Source of the DNA: Vibrio sp. MedPE-SWchi | GTDB lineage: Bacteria; Pseudomonadota; Gammaproteobacteria; Enterobacterales; Vibrionaceae | NCBI GenBank assembly: GCA_001874155.1 | Contig: MPDB01000018.1 | Coordinates: forward strand, 1-35,807 | Direction: 5' to 3' | DNA length: 35,807 nucleotides | In this document: piece after piece, positions 10,735-19,921 of the stretch | Layout: each line of letters begins with the position of its first letter | Numbering within the stretch: position 1 is the stretch's first letter | The notes under the pieces: generated by a model | Databases searched by the model: none | What the model saw: the letters and a program-made list of their open reading frames with translations, nothing else | Told to the model about the DNA's origin: nothing | Made by a program: the position numbers and the translations under genes

Positions 10735-11580
10735 ATGCATATTTTTGGCAAAATGTTGGGCGCTTTTTTTGGCTTCCTATTTGGAGGGCCATTCGGATTG
10801 GTCTTTGGCTTGTTTATTGGTCACCAATTTGACAAAGCCCGCCGATTAAATCAAGCCGGTTTTAGAAGTGGTGCCTTTGGTTCTGGTCCGAGTCAGTCAG
10901 AGCGTCAAGAAGAGTTTTTTAAAGCCGCGTTTGCGGTTATGGGACACGTTGCAAAGGCGAAAGGGCAGGTAACGGCTCAGGAAATTCAATTAGCGACGAC
11001 CATGATGGAGAGAATGAATCTTCATGGCGAGCAGCGAATTTCCGCGCAAAATGCATTTCGAGAAGGTAAAGAGTCTAACTTTCCGCTTGATAGTGTTTTA
11101 GAGCGAGTGAAAATTTCGGCAGTGGGCCGCTTTGATTTGCTGCAGTTCTTTCTTGAGCTACAGATATCAGCCGCGTTTGCTGACGGCTCGATTCACCCAA
11201 GCGAGCGAAATGTTCTGCACAAAATTGCGAAAGGGCTAGGCTTCTCTTCAGCACAACTTGAACAACGTTTACGTATGCAAGAGGCCGCATTCCGTTTTCA
11301 ACATGGTGGCGGCTCACATCAAGGTCATCATCAATCTGGCTCATGGCAGCAAGAAAGCCAGGCCGATCACCTAGCAGCGGCGTATGATGTGTTGGATGTC
11401 AGTGAAAGTGCGGAATCCAAAGAGATAAAGCGTGCTTATCGTAAACTAATGAACGAGCACCATCCCGACAAGTTGATGGCAAAAGGTTTACCGCCTGAGA
11501 TGATGAACGTCGCGAAAGAGAAATCACAAGAGATTCAAAACGCGTATGATTTGATCAAGAAGGTGAAAGGCTTTAAATAG
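10735..11580 (+). CDS. djlA: Membrane-anchored co-chaperone DjlA
   Basis: 281 residues (E. coli about 270). One N-terminal membrane helix rich in glycine (MLGAFFGFLFGGPFGLVFGLFIGH) anchors it. The central TerB-like helical domain spans about 50-185 (GRFDLLQFFLELQISAAFADGSIHP). A glycine/histidine/glutamine linker follows. The C-terminal J domain (about 218-281) keeps the HPD tripeptide at 243-245 and ends VKGFK, as in the enteric protein. It stimulates DnaK ATPase from the cytosolic face of the inner membrane and is linked to envelope-stress signalling. It is divergent from lptD, the same arrangement as in E. coli. Confidence 0.95.
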   Translation: MHIFGKMLGAFFGFLFGGPFGLVFGLFIGHQFDKARRLNQAGFRSGAFGSGPSQSERQEEFFKAAFAVMGHVAKAKGQVTAQEIQLATTMMERMNLHGEQRISAQNAFREGKESNFPLDSVLERVKISAVGRFDLLQFFLELQISAAFADGSIHPSERNVLHKIAKGLGFSSAQLEQRLRMQEAAFRFQHGGGSHQGHHQSGSWQQESQADHLAAAYDVLDVSESAESKEIKRAYRKLMNEHHPDKLMAKGLPPEMMNVAKEKSQEIQNAYDLIKKVKGFK

Positions 11581-11615
11581 CGCTTTCTTACTCTGTTAAA
11601 TGTTGAGATAAAATT

Positions 11616-11656
11616 AAGGCGAGCATTCTATAATAAGGAATGCTCGCCTTTTTATT
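11616..11656. terminator. Bidirectional terminator between djlA and ridA
   Basis: A 13 bp perfect stem (AAGGCGAGCATTC with GAATGCTCGCCTT) and a 9-base loop are followed by TTTATTT on the plus strand and AATTTTAT on the minus strand. It lies between the convergent djlA and ridA stops and probably serves both. Confidence 0.9.
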
Positions 11657-11693
11657 TAATGATTAATTCACTGCTTACTATGAGCCAGTGTGA

Positions 11694-12083
11694 TTATTTA
11701 CGAACTGCAATGGCTTCGATCTCGATACCCACATCTTTTGGTAGACGAGCAACCTCAACACATGAACGTGCAGGGTAGTGTGCGACATTATGCTCATCAA
11801 AGAAGGCACCGTAAACTTCATTTACAGCGACGAAATCATTGAGGTCTTTAACGAAAACAGTCAGTTTAACGATATCACCAACGGTTAAGCCTGATGCTTC
11901 GACAACGGCTTTTACGTTCTCAAGAGACTGACGAGCTTGCACTGTGATTTCTGGAGAAACTTCACCCGTCGCTGGGTTTACTGGGATTTGACCTGAAGTC
12001 AGAACCATATTGCCGAGGTCGACACCTTGAACGTATGGGCCAATTGCAGCAGGAGCTGATTCAGTATGAAGAACTTTAGTCAT
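11694..12083 (-). CDS. ridA: RidA family 2-iminobutanoate/2-iminopropanoate deaminase
   Basis: 129 residues, the standard length for YjgF/YER057c/UK114 proteins. It hydrolyses reactive enamine/imine intermediates released by PLP enzymes such as threonine dehydratase. Family motifs include GPYVQGVDLGNMVLTSGQIP and the C-terminal YPARSCVEVARLPKDVGIEIEAIA with the substrate-binding arginine. It follows pyrBI as in enterics, but a terminator and a 162-base gap separate them, so it likely has its own promoter in 12084-12165. Confidence 0.94.
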   Translation of the reverse strand: MTKVLHTESAPAAIGPYVQGVDLGNMVLTSGQIPVNPATGEVSPEITVQARQSLENVKAVVEASGLTVGDIVKLTVFVKDLNDFVAVNEVYGAFFDEHNVAHYPARSCVEVARLPKDVGIEIEAIAVRK

Positions 12084-12165
12084 GTTATTGATTCCGTCAG
12101 TAGAGGAGAAAATAAGCGCTCAGTGTGCCGTGAATCGCTGTTTACGTAAAGAAAGAAAATGGCGT

Positions 12166-12199
12166 ATAGAAAAAATCCCCTATCGATAGATAAGGGATT
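12166..12199 (-). terminator. Rho-independent terminator of pyrBI
   Basis: On the minus strand, 11-base arms (AATCCCTTATC and GATAGGGGATT) form a stem with one mismatch around a 4-base loop, then a run of T. It begins 47 bases after the pyrI stop. Confidence 0.8.
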
Positions 12200-12245
12200 C
12201 AGGGGTAAATAGTGATAACTCGAATAGGTAGTCGAGCAATTGCTG

Positions 12246-12707
12246 CTATCTTTCAGTCACGACTTCACGTGAGAACACTTTTTCACAGTATTTGCACTTA
12301 AGGCGAATATCGTCATTCTTCTCAATAACACTGAAGCTGCTTTCAACGGGTTCATTATGAGTAATGCAGTTACTGTTTGGGCAAGCAAAAATATCGTTTA
12401 CTTGCTTTGGCAGCTCTAGGACCAGTTTTTTGGCGACTTCATATTCTTCAATTTGGTTGACCGTCGCGTGTGGTGCGTAGAGTGCCAGCTTGCTGGCTTG
12501 GTCTTCGTTGATGAACACATTCTCTATCTTGAGCAGGTCTTTTGCTCCAAGCGCGGAAGAGGGCAGATTAAGCCCGATTGTTATGCGTTGATGAGAGTTA
12601 TGCATATCAAACAGGCGCAGTACCTTAATGCCAATTTGAGCTGGGATATGGTCAATCACGGTACCATTCTTAATTGCTTCAACCTGCAGTTGAGTTTCTT
12701 TAGACAT
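12246..12707 (-). CDS. pyrI: Aspartate carbamoyltransferase regulatory chain
   Basis: 153 residues, the same as E. coli PyrI. The N-terminal nucleotide-binding domain (about 1-100) takes CTP or ATP as allosteric effectors. The C-terminal zinc domain keeps all four cysteines (C109, C114, C138, C141 in ACPNSNC and LKCKYC) that bind Zn and contact the catalytic chain. It forms the c6r6 enzyme with PyrB. It starts 16 bases after pyrB with a GAGAGGA ribosome binding site. All key residues are intact, so CTP feedback control is expected. Confidence 0.97.
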   Translation of the reverse strand: MSKETQLQVEAIKNGTVIDHIPAQIGIKVLRLFDMHNSHQRITIGLNLPSSALGAKDLLKIENVFINEDQASKLALYAPHATVNQIEEYEVAKKLVLELPKQVNDIFACPNSNCITHNEPVESSFSVIEKNDDIRLKCKYCEKVFSREVVTER

Positions 12708-12723
12708 AATAATTTCCTCTCTT

Positions 12724-13668
12724 TTACAGGTTGTCGTTATCGACAGAAGTATTCAACACAAGGGCAAGTAAAGCCTCACGCGCGTAAACGCCATTTTCTG
12801 CCTGCTCAAAGAAATAAGCATGCTTGGTTTTATCGACATCGGTGGTGATTTCATCAACACGTGGTAGAGGGTGCAGTACCTTCATGTTCTCACGAGCATC
12901 TTCAAGCATATTAGCTCTTAGAATATAAGCCGATTTAATGTGGGCGTATTCCGATTCATCAAAACGCTCTTTTTGCACGCGAGTCATGTAGAGGATATCC
13001 AACGCTGGAATCACTTCTTCCATGTCGGTATGCAAGCTGTACTCAATATTTGCTTCATCAAGCTCTTCACAAATGTAGTCTGGCATTGCCAATGCTTCAG
13101 GCGCGACAAAATAAAAACGGACATTGTTAAACTTAGCCAGAGCTTGCGTCAGCGAGTGAACGGTACGACCGTATTTAAGGTCGCCGACAAAGGCAACGTT
13201 TAGATTGTCTAATCTTCCTTGCGTTTCAGCGATGCTAAAGAGGTCGAGCAGCGTTTGTGTCGGGTGTTGGTTTGCACCATCGCCTGCATTGATTACAGGG
13301 ACGCCATTGGAAAACTCGGATGCCAGACGAGCAGCGCCCTCTTGAGGATGACGCATGACAAAGGCATCAACATAAGAAGAGATCACTTGCACTGAATCTG
13401 CCAGTGTTTCCCCTTTTTTTGCTAGGGAAGTATTACCGCCGCTATCAAAACCGATAACGTCGCCACCAATGCGCTGGATAGCCGTTTCAAACGATAAACG
13501 AGTACGAGTCGAAGGCTCAAAGAAACAGCTAGCGATCACTTTGTTCTTAATCAGTTCAGGTTGAGGATGAGATTTCAACTGACCTGCCGTATCAACTATC
13601 AGTTCCAGCTCTTCGCGTGAAAGCTCTGGAATAGAGATAATGTGCTTTTTATAAAGCGAGTTTGTCAT
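12724..13668 (-). CDS. pyrB: Aspartate carbamoyltransferase catalytic chain
   Basis: 314 residues (E. coli 311). It joins carbamoyl phosphate and L-aspartate, the committed step of pyrimidine synthesis. Motifs are [13 protein letters not shown] (carbamoyl phosphate loop), [10 protein letters not shown] and [12 protein letters not shown] longer frame runs up to 13719 through the attenuator, but the ATG at 13668 follows GGAAGAAG and gives [12 protein letters not shown], the family N-terminus. Transcription should be controlled by the upstream pyrL leader and attenuator. Confidence 0.97.
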   Translation of the reverse strand: MTNSLYKKHIISIPELSREELELIVDTAGQLKSHPQPELIKNKVIASCFFEPSTRTRLSFETAIQRIGGDVIGFDSGGNTSLAKKGETLADSVQVISSYVDAFVMRHPQEGAARLASEFSNGVPVINAGDGANQHPTQTLLDLFSIAETQGRLDNLNVAFVGDLKYGRTVHSLTQALAKFNNVRFYFVAPEALAMPDYICEELDEANIEYSLHTDMEEVIPALDILYMTRVQKERFDESEYAHIKSAYILRANMLEDARENMKVLHPLPRVDEITTDVDKTKHAYFFEQAENGVYAREALLALVLNTSVDNDNL

Positions 13669-13703
13669 GTTCTTCTTCCCTATCTTGAATGTTCTTAAAG
13701 CCA

Positions 13704-13733
13704 CAAAAAAGCCCCCCAATAATGGGAGGCTTT
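13704..13733 (-). terminator. pyrBI attenuator (leader terminator)
   Basis: On the minus strand, AAAGCCTCCC pairs with GGGGGGCTTT around a 6-base loop, with one G-U wobble and then six T. The same bases would leave a C-A mismatch on the plus strand, so the hairpin is built for minus-strand RNA. It lies 35 bases before the pyrB start and directly after the leader ORF. Confidence 0.9.
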
Positions 13734-13842
13734 AAAAATCGAGAGAATTACAGAAACCAATGACGACAAAGCTAGGCTTGGAAATCCATCGTAGCTTGTG
13801 GTTTTTATATCGTTGAGTGTGACACGATACCAGGGTCATCAT
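13732..13842 (-). CDS. pyrL: pyrBI leader peptide PyrL (36 aa)
   Basis: A 36-codon reading frame begins with a double ATG at 13842, with AGAGGA 7 bases upstream, and ends with TAA at 13734-13732, at the foot of the attenuator stem. The peptide starts MMTLVSCHTQRYKNHK and has no strong sequence match that I can claim, which is normal for PyrL. The RNA just before the hairpin is rich in U (from the codons around FVVIGF to SLDF), as needed for UTP-sensitive pausing. In the E. coli model, low UTP stalls polymerase, the translating ribosome catches up and blocks the hairpin. An overlapping ATG-AAA-TGA lies just upstream at the same ribosome binding site. Confidence 0.65.
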   Translation of the reverse strand: MMTLVSCHTQRYKNHKLRWISKPSFVVIGFCNSLDF

Positions 13843-13870
13843 TTCATAATCCTCTGACAAATTGCCGAGC

Positions 13871-13898
13871 ATTATACGCCTTCGCAAAGTGAGCGCAA
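13871..13898 (-). promoter_or_regulatory. Sigma-70 promoter of pyrL-pyrBI
   Basis: On the minus strand, -35 TTGCGC and a perfect -10 TATAAT are separated by 16 bases. The leader peptide start is about 30 bases downstream. It lies in the 58-base gap after the argF stop. Confidence 0.8.
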
Positions 13899-13926
13899 GC
13901 GATTACGTCAAGCATCGTTCCCCTAA

Positions 13927-14931
13927 TTAGCTACCGAGTGTCGCAACCATGATCGCCTTAATAGTATGCATGCGGTTCTCTGCTTCATCGAACACAATAG
14001 AGTGCTCTGACTCAAAGACGTCTTCGGTCACTTCTAGCCCTTTCATGCCATATTTGTCGGCCACTTCTTTACCAATAACGGTTTCATCATTATGAAAAGC
14101 GGGTAGGCAGTGCATGAATTTTACATCTGAATTTTCAGTCAATGTTAGGGTCTGGCTATTGACTTGATAAGGCGTCATCTTGGCGACACGCTCATCCCAT
14201 GCCTCTGCTGCTTCACCCATCGAAACCCAAACGTCGGTATAAAGGAAATCACACCCTTTTACCCCTTCTTCAACGTTTTCCGTCAAGGTGATCTTTGCGC
14301 CTGTCTGAGTGGCAATCTCTTGGCATGTATTGACGAGCGATTCTTCTGGCCAAAACTCTTTTGGCGCAACAAGGCGAATGTCCATACCCATTTTCGCGGC
14401 GCCCACCATCAGAGAATTACCCATGTTGTTACGAGCATCGCCAAGATACGCAAAACTGATCTGATGCAGTAGCTTGCCTTTACCATGTTCCAGCATCGTT
14501 AGAAAATCGGCTAGGATCTGAGTCGGATGAAACTCATCGGTTAGTCCATTCCAGACAGGGACGCCAGCGTTAGCGCCTAGCTCTTCAACGATCTCTTGAC
14601 CAAAACCTCGATACTCAATGCCGTCGTACATTCTGCCCAATACGCGAGCCGTGTCTTTCATTGATTCTTTTTGCCCAATTTGAGAGCCCGATGGGCCTAA
14701 ATACGAGACTTGAGCACCTTGGTCAAACGCGGCAACTTCAAAGGCACAGCGAGTGCGAGTTGAGGCTTTTTCAAAGATCAACGCAATGTTTTTCCCGACC
14801 AGTTTCTTTTGTTCTGTTCCGGCGTATTTTGCTTTTTTAAGATCAGCGGAAAGATCGATCAAAAACTGGATCTCTTTCGGCGTAAAGTCGAGCAGTTTAA
14901 GAAAATTACGATTGCGGAGATTAAAAGCCAT
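13927..14931 (-). CDS. argF: Ornithine carbamoyltransferase
   Basis: 334 residues, the E. coli length. It makes citrulline from ornithine and carbamoyl phosphate in arginine synthesis. Motifs are [18 protein letters not shown] (carbamoyl phosphate site), [11 protein letters not shown] and FMHCLPAFH (catalytic Cys region, ornithine binding). The ATG at 14931 follows AAGGA by 7 bases. ArgR-like operators lie about 40-78 bases upstream. No terminator is visible before the pyrBI promoter, so some transcription may run on. An ArgI-type or catabolic ArcB role is possible by homology, but the ArgR boxes favour biosynthesis. Confidence 0.93.
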   Translation of the reverse strand: MAFNLRNRNFLKLLDFTPKEIQFLIDLSADLKKAKYAGTEQKKLVGKNIALIFEKASTRTRCAFEVAAFDQGAQVSYLGPSGSQIGQKESMKDTARVLGRMYDGIEYRGFGQEIVEELGANAGVPVWNGLTDEFHPTQILADFLTMLEHGKGKLLHQISFAYLGDARNNMGNSLMVGAAKMGMDIRLVAPKEFWPEESLVNTCQEIATQTGAKITLTENVEEGVKGCDFLYTDVWVSMGEAAEAWDERVAKMTPYQVNSQTLTLTENSDVKFMHCLPAFHNDETVIGKEVADKYGMKGLEVTEDVFESEHSIVFDEAENRMHTIKAIMVATLGS

Positions 14932-14970
14932 GATGGAGTCCTTGAGGATATCGATTTATTAAGGATTAGT

Positions 14971-15009
14971 TAAACATAAAAATGCACCATTTGTGAATAA
15001 TTATTTTAA
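14971..15009 (-). promoter_or_regulatory. Tandem ArgR (ARG box) operators upstream of argF
   Basis: Two 18 bp boxes lie exactly 3 bp apart, the spacing typical of E. coli ARG boxes. The distal box (14992-15009) matches the core consensus TGAAT-N4-ATTCA at 8 of 10 positions; the proximal box (14971-14988) matches at 6 of 10. Their position relative to argF suits repression by ArgR-arginine. Confidence 0.55.
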
Positions 15010-15042
15010 AAATAAAGCGAGATATCTTAGATAGCTCGCTTT
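15005..15042 (-). terminator. Rho-independent terminator of the PIN-PhoH gene
   Basis: On the minus strand AAAGCGAG pairs with CTCGCTTT; one mismatch is followed by four more pairs and a 3-base loop. The stem is followed by ATTTTTAAAAT. It lies 39 bases after the PhoH-like gene and runs straight into the argF operator. Confidence 0.85.
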
Positions 15043-15080
15043 ATGTGCTCATAGAATGATGGATGCAGTCTCTATCTCAT

Positions 15081-16457
15081 CTACATATTCTCTTCCGCAA
15101 ATTCAGCCAGTCGGCTACGAACCACACCATTCAAGTGGATGTTAGCGCTGCCTTCAAAGTTTTTAAAACGTTCCACCATATAGGTGAGGCCTGAAGTCAC
15201 TGGGGTCAGGTAGTGGGAGTCAATTTGAGCGAGGTTGCCCGAGCAAACAATTTTGGTTCCTTCTCCACAGCGGGTAATGATGGTCTTAATCTGAGAAGCA
15301 GTCAGGTTTTGACACTCATCAAGCAGCACAAAAGCATTTTGAATGGAGCGACCACGCATAAAGTTAATCGACTTGAATTGAATGTTGGCTTTGTCGCAGA
15401 TGTACTTCATTGAGCCTTCAGTACAGTGATCGTTTTTATGCAATGCTTCAAGCGTATCGGTGACGGCTGCGAGCCAAGGCATCATCTTCTCTTCTTCGCT
15501 GCCGGGCAAGAACCCGATCGACTCACCAATATCTGGTGTGTTTCGAGTGACAATGATCTTGTCGAACATGTTCTTTTCAATGGTTTGCTCAAGCGCTGCT
15601 GCCATGGCGAGTAACGTTTTACCACTACCCGCGGCACCGGTTAAAATCACCAGATCAATATCAGGGTCAAGTAGGGCATCCATTGCCATGCCTTGATAGA
15701 TATTCTTAGGCGTAATGTCCCAAGCTCGTTTGTGCATCATACGTTCACGGCTGAGATCTTGCAGCGTAATACTCTCATCGCAAATCTCAGAGACACGCGC
15801 TGCAAAGTCACTGTCTTCATCAAGCACATATTGATTAATGAAGGTCGGTTCAAACGGTTTTCTGCTGAGCGTGTGGAAGGTCTTTCCACCTAAAGATTTG
15901 CTTTCTACTTCATCAACGTCATCCCAGAAAGCGCCTTCGCGTAATTGGAAGCCCTTGGTCAAGTATTGAACGTCGTCAATGAGTTGATCGGTTCGGTAGT
16001 CCTCTACAAATTGTACGCCGGCTCCCTTGGCACGAAGACGCATGTTGATGTCTTTGGTGATCAGCACCACTTCTCTTGGGGCGTGCTTGGTTTGTAAATC
16101 CAAGACCGCATTGAGTATTCGGTTGTCTCCCGCTTTATCAGCGAACGCTTTCACGGTTTCTTGCAGTTCAAAGTCTGCAACGATAGAGATCGTGCCCGTA
16201 GCTGAGATGTCTTTCGAGAAGTGGATGCCTTCTGAAATCTCATCGGGCGTTGCGTCGCGGAAGAGGTCTTCCAGTGCACGAATCGCCACCCTCGCATCTC
16301 GTGCTACATCACGCTTGCTGTCTTTGATGCGGTCGAGTTCTTCGAGGACGGTCATGGGGATAAGAACATCGTGTTCTTGAAAAGAATAAATGGCAAAAGG
16401 TTCGTGAAGAAGGATATTGGTATCGAGGACAAACAGTTTCCGATCGGTATCAGTCAT
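15081..16457 (-). CDS. PIN domain-PhoH family ATPase
   Basis: 458 residues. An N-terminal PIN-type nuclease domain (about 8-145; FVLDTNILLHEP with D12, then VLEELDRIK and TKDINMRLRA) is fused to a C-terminal PhoH/RecA-like ATPase (Walker A GAAGSGKT with K280, Walker B FVLLDECQNL). This PhoH2 type is related to ribonuclease/helicase proteins; RNA processing is inferred, not shown. The ATG at 16457 follows AAGGAG by about 7 bases. An in-frame ATG 9 codons upstream lacks such a site. It is divergent from rapA, from which a 461-base region separates it. I give no symbol because E. coli has no direct counterpart of this fusion. Confidence 0.9.
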   Translation of the reverse strand: MTDTDRKLFVLDTNILLHEPFAIYSFQEHDVLIPMTVLEELDRIKDSKRDVARDARVAIRALEDLFRDATPDEISEGIHFSKDISATGTISIVADFELQETVKAFADKAGDNRILNAVLDLQTKHAPREVVLITKDINMRLRAKGAGVQFVEDYRTDQLIDDVQYLTKGFQLREGAFWDDVDEVESKSLGGKTFHTLSRKPFEPTFINQYVLDEDSDFAARVSEICDESITLQDLSRERMMHKRAWDITPKNIYQGMAMDALLDPDIDLVILTGAAGSGKTLLAMAAALEQTIEKNMFDKIIVTRNTPDIGESIGFLPGSEEEKMMPWLAAVTDTLEALHKNDHCTEGSMKYICDKANIQFKSINFMRGRSIQNAFVLLDECQNLTASQIKTIITRCGEGTKIVCSGNLAQIDSHYLTPVTSGLTYMVERFKNFEGSANIHLNGVVRSRLAEFAEENM

Positions 16458-16918
16458 AAGCGTCTCCTTGCCGAGAGTCGGCATTGCTTAGCAATCATTG
16501 CTTGCAGAAGGGGACAGAGTGATAACGCGCTTAGAAGATGTGTCGCTCTGTACACTAACAACTGCAAACCCGTGTTGATCAATTTCTATACCTGAGAACA
16601 GCATGTTTTGTGCCAGAAATTCCAATTCGGGCTCAAAATTATGCGTATTCCTTAACGAGTATAGCAACACTCAAATACACAAATGCCATGCTTTTCTTAC
16701 AGTTTGATGGCGAACTAATTTCTATTAAAAAATCAGAGGATACCTCGTGACCTATATCACAGCTTCGAGTAAGATTAGCGACCTTTTTTGGTGCGAAGTT
16801 TTCACTATTATTGTCATTTGATGATCCTTTTCATATTTGCACTGAAATACAAACTAAAATAACAAAGAACAATTTTCACTTTGAACTTTCCACTTTGAAC
16901 TAATGAGGTAGTCGTTTC
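16458..16918. other. Divergent intergenic region PhoH-like/rapA
   Basis: A 461-base gap with no clear gene. The part next to rapA is AT-rich and holds a CRP-like palindrome (16746-16761), a possible rapA promoter (-35 TTGTCA at 16811, -10 TATTTG at 16834, 17-base spacer, weak) and a 10 bp direct repeat CACTTTGAAC at 16877 and 16891. A GTG-started minus-strand frame (16488-16670, 60 aa) has mixed hydrophobic/polar composition but no convincing ribosome binding site at its start and no family I recognise. Confidence 0.6.
16746..16761. promoter_or_regulatory. CRP-like binding site
   Basis: CGTGACCTATATCACA fits TGTGA-N6-TCACA with one mismatch. It lies between the divergent PhoH-like and rapA genes and could regulate either. 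If the weak promoter at 16811-16839 drives rapA, the site would be centred near -92. Confidence 0.5.
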
Positions 16919-19825
16919 ATGACATTTGCTTTGGGCCAGCGCTGGATCAGCGATACGGAAAGCGATTTAGGTTTAGGTACCGTCGTAGCAATGGATGCTC
17001 GCACAGTCACACTAATGTTTGCTGCTGCAGAAGAAAATCGTGTTTATGCACGCAGTGATGCTCCCGTAACCCGAGTGACGTTTAACGTCGGTGATGTCGT
17101 TGAAAGCCAAGAAGGTTGGTCTATCAAGGTTGAGCAAGTGGAAGAGAACAAAGGCGTTTTGTTCTACCTCGGTGCTCGAAGCGATAATGGCGAAGAGGTG
17201 ATTCTTCGTGAAATCATGCTCAGCAACAACATTCGTTTTAACAAACCTCAAGACAAGTTATTCGCGGGTCAAGTCGACCGTATGGATAATTTTGTTCTTC
17301 GTTACAAAGCGCTGACTAACCAGTTTGAGCAGCACAAAAGCCCAATGCGTGGTTTGTGTGGCATGCGTGCTGGTTTGATTCCTCATCAGTTGTACATCGC
17401 CCATGAAGTGGGTCGTCGTCATGCGCCACGTGTTTTGCTGGCAGACGAAGTTGGCCTAGGTAAAACCATTGAAGCGGGCATGATCATTCATCAGCAAGTG
17501 TTATCAGGCAGTGCTGAACGCATTCTTATTGTGGTACCAGAAACACTGCAACATCAATGGCTAGTCGAGATGATGCGCCGTTTCAATCTGCACTTTTCTA
17601 TCTTTGATGAAGAGCGCTGTATTGAGGCCTTTGCAGAAGCGGAAAATCCGTTCGATACTCAGCAATATGTGTTGTGTTCGTTAGATTTCATACGTAAAAG
17701 TCGTCGCCGTTTTGAGCAAGCCTTGGATGCGGATTGGGATCTTTTGGTGGTTGATGAAGCGCATCACCTAGAGTGGAGCCAAGAAAAGCCAAGCCGTGAG
17801 TATCAAGTGATAGAAGGGCTTGCTGAGAAAACACCAGGCGTGTTGCTGTTAACCGCGACACCAGAGCAGCTTGGCCGAGAAAGCCACTTTGCTCGTCTTC
17901 GCTTGCTTGATCCAGACCGTTTCTATGATTACCAAACGTTTGTTCAAGAAGAAGAGCAGTATGCACCAGTCGCCGATTCTGTTGCGGCACTTTTCTCGGG
18001 CCAAAAGCTAGAGAACGATGCGAAGAATCAGATTACCGAACTGTTGTCTGAACAAGACGTAGAGCCGTTGTTCCGCATTATTGAAAATGATGAGCACGAA
18101 GAAGCCAAAGCGGCTGCTCGCCAAGAATTGATTGATAATTTGATGGATCGTCACGGCACAGGACGCGTACTGTTTAGAAACACACGTGCTGCTATCAAAG
18201 GATTCCCACAACGAAACGTACATCTGTTGCCAATGGAGATCCCATCCCAGTACGCAACCTCAATGCGTGTCTCTGGCTTGATCGGCGGCAAGATTAGCCC
18301 TGAAGCTCGCGCGCTGAAAAACCTCTACCCTGAAGAGATCTTCCAAGAGTTTGAAGGCGATGAAGCAAGCTGGTGGCAGTTCGATTCACGTGTTAACTGG
18401 TTGATTGAGAAGGTTCAAGAGAAACGAAGCGAGAAAATCTTAGTGATCGCTTCACGCGCCAGTACTGCACTTCAGCTAGAACAAGCACTGCGTGAACGTG
18501 AAGGTATTCGTGCGACGGTGTTTCATGAAGGCATGTCGATTATTGAGCGTGATAAGGCCGCCGCTTACTTTGCTCAGGAAGAGGGCGGTGCACAGGTTCT
18601 ACTGTGTAGTGAGATCGGCTCGGAAGGACGTAACTTCCAGTTTGCTAATCAACTGGTGATGTTTGATCTGCCGTTTAACCCAGATCTGCTGGAGCAGCGT
18701 ATTGGTCGCCTGGACCGAATTGGTCAGCAGCGTGACATTGATATTCACGTTCCATACCTGAAGGGCACTTCACAAGCAATCCTGGCGCGTTGGTTCGATG
18801 AAGGTCTAAACGCCTTTAGAGAAACCTGCCCAACGGGACGCGCGGTGTATGACAAATACTCGGATACCTTGGTTGATATGCTGGCATCCGGTGAAATAGA
18901 GCAGCTTGATGAAGTGATTTCTGAGTCAGCCAAGCTCAATAAAGAGCTGAAGTCTCAGCTTGAGCATGGCCGCGATAGACTGTTAGAAATGCATTCTAAC
19001 GGTGGTGATAAAGCGCAAGCGATTGTCGATACTATTTCAGCGACGGATGGCGATACGAACTTAGTTTCTTTTGCTCTTAGCTTATTCGACACCATTGGTT
19101 TAAACCAAGATGACAAAGGTGAGAATGCACTAGTGGTAACACCGTCAGAACATATGATGGTGCCAAGCTACCCTGGCCTTCCTTACGAAGGGGCGACGAT
19201 TACCTTTGATCGCGAAACCGCACTCTCTCGTGAAGATATGAACTTTATCAGTTGGGAACACCCAATGATCCAAGGTGGTATCGATCTATTGATGAGTGAA
19301 GGCGTTGGTGCATCGGCAGTTTCGCTACTGAAGAACAAAGCACTGCCAGTGGGCACGCTATTGTTAGAGCTGATTTATGTGGTCGATGCTCAAGCACCTA
19401 AGCGCAGCGGTATTACTCGATTCTTACCACAAACGCCAATCCGCTTGATGATGGATGGTCGTGGGAATGATCTCTCTGCTCAAGTAGAGTTTGACAGCTT
19501 TAACCGCCAATTAAGCCCAGTAAATCGCCATATCGCTAGCAAGCTTGTTTCCTCTGTACAGGGGGAAATTCACAAGCTGATTGAAGCGGGTGAGAGCATG
19601 GTGGATGAGAAGGTCGTCGCGGTGAGAGAGCAGGCGCAGCAAGAGATGCAAGCGAGCTTGAATGGCGAGTTAGAGCGTTTACAGGCACTTAAAGCCGTAA
19701 ACCCGAATATTCGTGATGAAGAGATCGAAGCGATTGATGCGCAAATCAAAGAGCTAACCCAGTACATTAGTAAGGCTCAGGTGCAGCTAGACTCTCTGCG
19801 CGTGATCGTGGTTTCACATAATTAA
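16919..19825 (+). CDS. rapA: RNA polymerase-associated ATPase RapA
   Basis: 968 residues, the E. coli length. It is a Swi2/Snf2 translocase that recycles stalled RNA polymerase. The N-terminal polymerase-binding Tudor-like domains cover about 1-110 ([17 protein letters not shown]). Helicase motif I is [15 protein letters not shown] (K182), motif [12 protein letters not shown] (D279-H282), motif [11 protein letters not shown]. The C-terminal lobe has [14 protein letters not shown] and the motif VI run [13 protein letters not shown]. The ATG at 16919 is preceded by GAGGT and gives the family N-terminus [10 protein letters not shown] bidirectional terminator follows. Confidence 0.97.
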   Translation: MTFALGQRWISDTESDLGLGTVVAMDARTVTLMFAAAEENRVYARSDAPVTRVTFNVGDVVESQEGWSIKVEQVEENKGVLFYLGARSDNGEEVILREIMLSNNIRFNKPQDKLFAGQVDRMDNFVLRYKALTNQFEQHKSPMRGLCGMRAGLIPHQLYIAHEVGRRHAPRVLLADEVGLGKTIEAGMIIHQQVLSGSAERILIVVPETLQHQWLVEMMRRFNLHFSIFDEERCIEAFAEAENPFDTQQYVLCSLDFIRKSRRRFEQALDADWDLLVVDEAHHLEWSQEKPSREYQVIEGLAEKTPGVLLLTATPEQLGRESHFARLRLLDPDRFYDYQTFVQEEEQYAPVADSVAALFSGQKLENDAKNQITELLSEQDVEPLFRIIENDEHEEAKAAARQELIDNLMDRHGTGRVLFRNTRAAIKGFPQRNVHLLPMEIPSQYATSMRVSGLIGGKISPEARALKNLYPEEIFQEFEGDEASWWQFDSRVNWLIEKVQEKRSEKILVIASRASTALQLEQALREREGIRATVFHEGMSIIERDKAAAYFAQEEGGAQVLLCSEIGSEGRNFQFANQLVMFDLPFNPDLLEQRIGRLDRIGQQRDIDIHVPYLKGTSQAILARWFDEGLNAFRETCPTGRAVYDKYSDTLVDMLASGEIEQLDEVISESAKLNKELKSQLEHGRDRLLEMHSNGGDKAQAIVDTISATDGDTNLVSFALSLFDTIGLNQDDKGENALVVTPSEHMMVPSYPGLPYEGATITFDRETALSREDMNFISWEHPMIQGGIDLLMSEGVGASAVSLLKNKALPVGTLLLELIYVVDAQAPKRSGITRFLPQTPIRLMMDGRGNDLSAQVEFDSFNRQLSPVNRHIASKLVSSVQGEIHKLIEAGESMVDEKVVAVREQAQQEMQASLNGELERLQALKAVNPNIRDEEIEAIDAQIKELTQYISKAQVQLDSLRVIVVSHN

Positions 19826-19850
19826 TCGTCAGACTAGCGCGTAAAAAATT

Positions 19851-19884
19851 AAGGCCTTCATTATCGCAATGAAGGCCTTTTTGT
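19851..19884. terminator. Bidirectional terminator between rapA and the Nramp-like gene
   Basis: A 12 bp perfect stem (AAGGCCTTCATT with AATGAAGGCCTT) with a 5-base loop is followed by TTTTTGTT on the plus strand and AATTTTTTAC on the minus strand. It lies between convergent genes. Confidence 0.9.
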
Positions 19885-19921
19885 TATCTATTCAAACATT
19901 TATTTCAGTGATGGTCGCCAC

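Noticed and set aside
13669..13719. N-terminal extension of pyrB through the attenuator
   Set aside because: The region is the terminator and ribosome binding site; the extension has no family similarity.
14164..14472. 102-residue plus-strand frame inside argF
   Set aside because: It is an antisense shadow of a firmly identified gene, with no ribosome binding site or family similarity.
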